A stretch of 64,000 nucleotides of DNA from an uncultured Muribaculaceae bacterium. GTDB taxonomy: Bacteria; Bacteroidota; Bacteroidia; Bacteroidales; Muribaculaceae. The position numbers and the translations under genes are program-made. Positions 62,523 to 64,000 of the stretch are shown piece by piece (position 1 is the first letter of the stretch; the number at the start of each line of letters is the position of its first letter). The DNA is taken from contig CAJUOC010000001.1 in NCBI GenBank assembly GCA_910587925.1, positions 1 through 64,000 of the forward strand, given 5' to 3'. The notes under the pieces were generated by a model. It did no database searches, was not told where the DNA came from, and was given only the letters and a program-made list of their open reading frames with translations.

Positions 62523-64000
62523 TTAGATTTTGGGGTTGGTAATGATATCGGTACGCGACATGCGGGCTATATAGCGCAGCATGATGCTGATTTCGGCCAC
62601 GAGCAGCAGGGTGAAGAGCACTGCGAAGAGCCAGAATGTGGTCTGCACGGCGGCAGTACTGTTGGCCGATATGGCGGCGCCGGTGGGCATGAGGTCTTGT
62701 ATCACCCAGGGCTGACGGCCCACCTCGGCCACTATCCAGCCGGCCTGTGAGCATATCCATACCAGGGGGATGGAGATGATGCCCACCCAGTGGAGCCAGG
62801 GCTTCTCGAGCCAGCCGGTACGACGGGTGCAGGCAAAGATGGCGCCCAGGAAGAGCAGCAGCAGATAGCCGCCGATGATTACCATCACGCGGAAGGCGTA
62901 GAATGTGAGCGCCACGGGAGGCACGGCGTCTTGGGGCGAGTCGAGGTATCCGTAGCCGAAGTAGGGGTATGCGGCCTCGAAGTCGGCGCGGGCGGCGGCC
63001 ATGGCGGCGGAGTCGCCCTCGGCGCGGGCCACGTCGTAGAGGCGCAGGGCCTCGCGGGCCTCGCGGCCGATGGCGATGCGCTCGGCATACGACACGGTGC
63101 GCACGGTGTCACCGGCCGGCGTGAGCGCGATGCCCTCGATGAGGTCGTTGATGCCGGGCACAAATGAGTCGGCGTCGTGATTGGCCAGTATCGACAGGCC
63201 GTAGGGTATCGACACCTCGCCGTAAAGGGCGGGAGCGTCGTCGCCGGGGCGCTTGTCGGTGTTGACGATGCCGAAGCCCACCAGCTCCTGACCGACCTTG
63301 CCGTCGTAGAGAGCCTCCATGGCGGCGAGCTTCATGGGCTGCACGCGAGCTACCTGCACGGCCGAGCCGTCGCCGGTATAGATGGTGGCCACGATGCCGG
63401 CAAGGCCCACCCAGGCGCCGATGGCCAGCGAGCGGCGGGCCACGTCGATGTTGCTGCGGCGCCAGAGCAGCCAGCAGCTCACGCCCAGCACAAACACGCC
63501 GGCAAGACACCAGCCCGATGCCACGGCATGGAAAAATTTATTGAGCGACACGGCATTGAAGGCCATGCCCCAGAAGTCGTCCATCACATTGCGCATCTGG
63601 TCGGGGTCAAAGGCCATGCCCACGGGATTCTGCATCCAGGCGTTGGCCACGAGTATCCACAGCGCCGAGAGGCTCACGCCGATAGCCACGAGCCAGGTCG
63701 AGGCCAGGTGGAAGCCGCGGCTGACTTTGTTCCAGCCAAAAAACATCACGGCCACAAATGTAGCCTCCATGAAGAAGGCCAGTATACCCTCGATGGCGAG
63801 CGGAGCGCCGAATATGTCGCCCACAAACCATGAGTAGTTAGACCAGTTGGTGCCAAACTCAAACTCGAGTATCAGTCCCGTGGCCACGCCGCAGGCAAAG
63901 TTGATACCGAAGAGAGTCATCCAGAATTTTGTAATCGCCTTCCAGTCGGCGCGGCCCGTGCGGTAATACATGGTCTCCATGATTGCCACCACCACCGACA
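62523..64000 (-). CDS. cydA: Cytochrome bd quinol oxidase subunit I, 5' end outside the window
   Basis: 492 residues of CydA are visible; the reading frame continues past the right edge. Family members start about 30 residues earlier, with a helix carrying a heme-ligand His, which is therefore not seen. Visible: ETMYYRTGRADWKAITKFWM, FGINFACGVATGL, the long periplasmic quinol loop, and GWIVAEVGRQPWVIQDLMPT near the C-terminus. Holds the three hemes of the oxidase. Transcribed with cydB. Methionine codons near 63995 are not the true start. Confidence 0.95.
   Translation of the reverse strand, partial: SVVVAIMETMYYRTGRADWKAITKFWMTLFGINFACGVATGLILEFEFGTNWSNYSWFVGDIFGAPLAIEGILAFFMEATFVAVMFFGWNKVSRGFHLASTWLVAIGVSLSALWILVANAWMQNPVGMAFDPDQMRNVMDDFWGMAFNAVSLNKFFHAVASGWCLAGVFVLGVSCWLLWRRSNIDVARRSLAIGAWVGLAGIVATIYTGDGSAVQVARVQPMKLAAMEALYDGKVGQELVGFGIVNTDKRPGDDAPALYGEVSIPYGLSILANHDADSFVPGINDLIEGIALTPAGDTVRTVSYAERIAIGREAREALRLYDVARAEGDSAAMAAARADFEAAYPYFGYGYLDSPQDAVPPVALTFYAFRVMVIIGGYLLLLFLGAIFACTRRTGWLEKPWLHWVGIISIPLVWICSQAGWIVAEVGRQPWVIQDLMPTGAAISANSTAAVQTTFWLFAVLFTLLLVAEISIMLRYIARMSRTDIITNPKI

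Overview
The window reads as a chromosomal segment of a gut Bacteroidales bacterium, most likely a Muribaculaceae-type organism. Support comes from repeated Bacteroidetes promoter elements (TTTG, 19-20 bp, TAnnTTTG), a type IX secretion sorting domain, a hybrid two-component sensor/regulator (HTCS), DUF4374/PepSY/TonB iron uptake genes, a Bacteroides-type EF-G2 paralogue and a dense carbohydrate-active enzyme operon. The family-level assignment is an inference. Base composition is mosaic: positions 1-10,500 and 21,600-23,560 are clearly more AT-rich than the rest.

Layout. 1-2,950: decayed gene remnants (an interrupted small frame, a DUF4143 ATPase fragment, an AMP-ligase/AraC chimera, a headless alpha/beta hydrolase) around one intact T9SS-sorted secreted protein. 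3,025-8,039 (minus): an iron-xenosiderophore uptake operon of xusABC type. 8,564-10,275: LytS-like kinase and LytTR regulator. 10,549-14,499: TolC/EmrA/EmrB-type tripartite pump with a long structured leader. 14,567-15,117: a small ABM monooxygenase and tRNA-Ser(CGA). 15,303-20,991: RND tripartite pump. 21,025-21,570: WG-repeat secreted protein. 21,785-22,988: AT-rich two-gene module, a Panacea (SocA-like) antitoxin overlapping an unrecognised partner, a candidate new toxin-antitoxin pair. 23,594-26,668: small housekeeping and hypothetical genes (YccF, tag, HxlR, cupin). 26,846-32,133 (minus): ppdK, then ilvE-HD-engB.

32,278-49,264 is a glycan-degradation locus: BNR-propeller protein, GH105-GH154 fusion and HTCS on the minus strand, divergent from a tightly packed GH97-GH43(tandem)-GH51-GH35-GH16 operon. 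The activities fit rhamnose/glucuronate/arabinose-decorated galactan, such as arabinogalactan. No SusC/SusD pair lies in the window.

49,365-50,910: apbE translationally coupled to a REP-associated tyrosine transposase (RAYT). The RAYT carries one perfect GTAG-hairpin REP inside its coding sequence and another across its stop codon, which is the most unusual structure seen here. 51,006-64,000: DJ-1/PfpI, EF-G2 (lacking the catalytic His), the operon serB-patatin-proC-ssb, and cydA-cydB-yigZ-S9 peptidase, with cydA running off the right edge.

Three genes (tag, the HTCS, serB) have a -7 box whose last G lies exactly 7 nt before the start codon, predicting nearly leaderless mRNAs. All calls come from reading the sequence; no database search was run.
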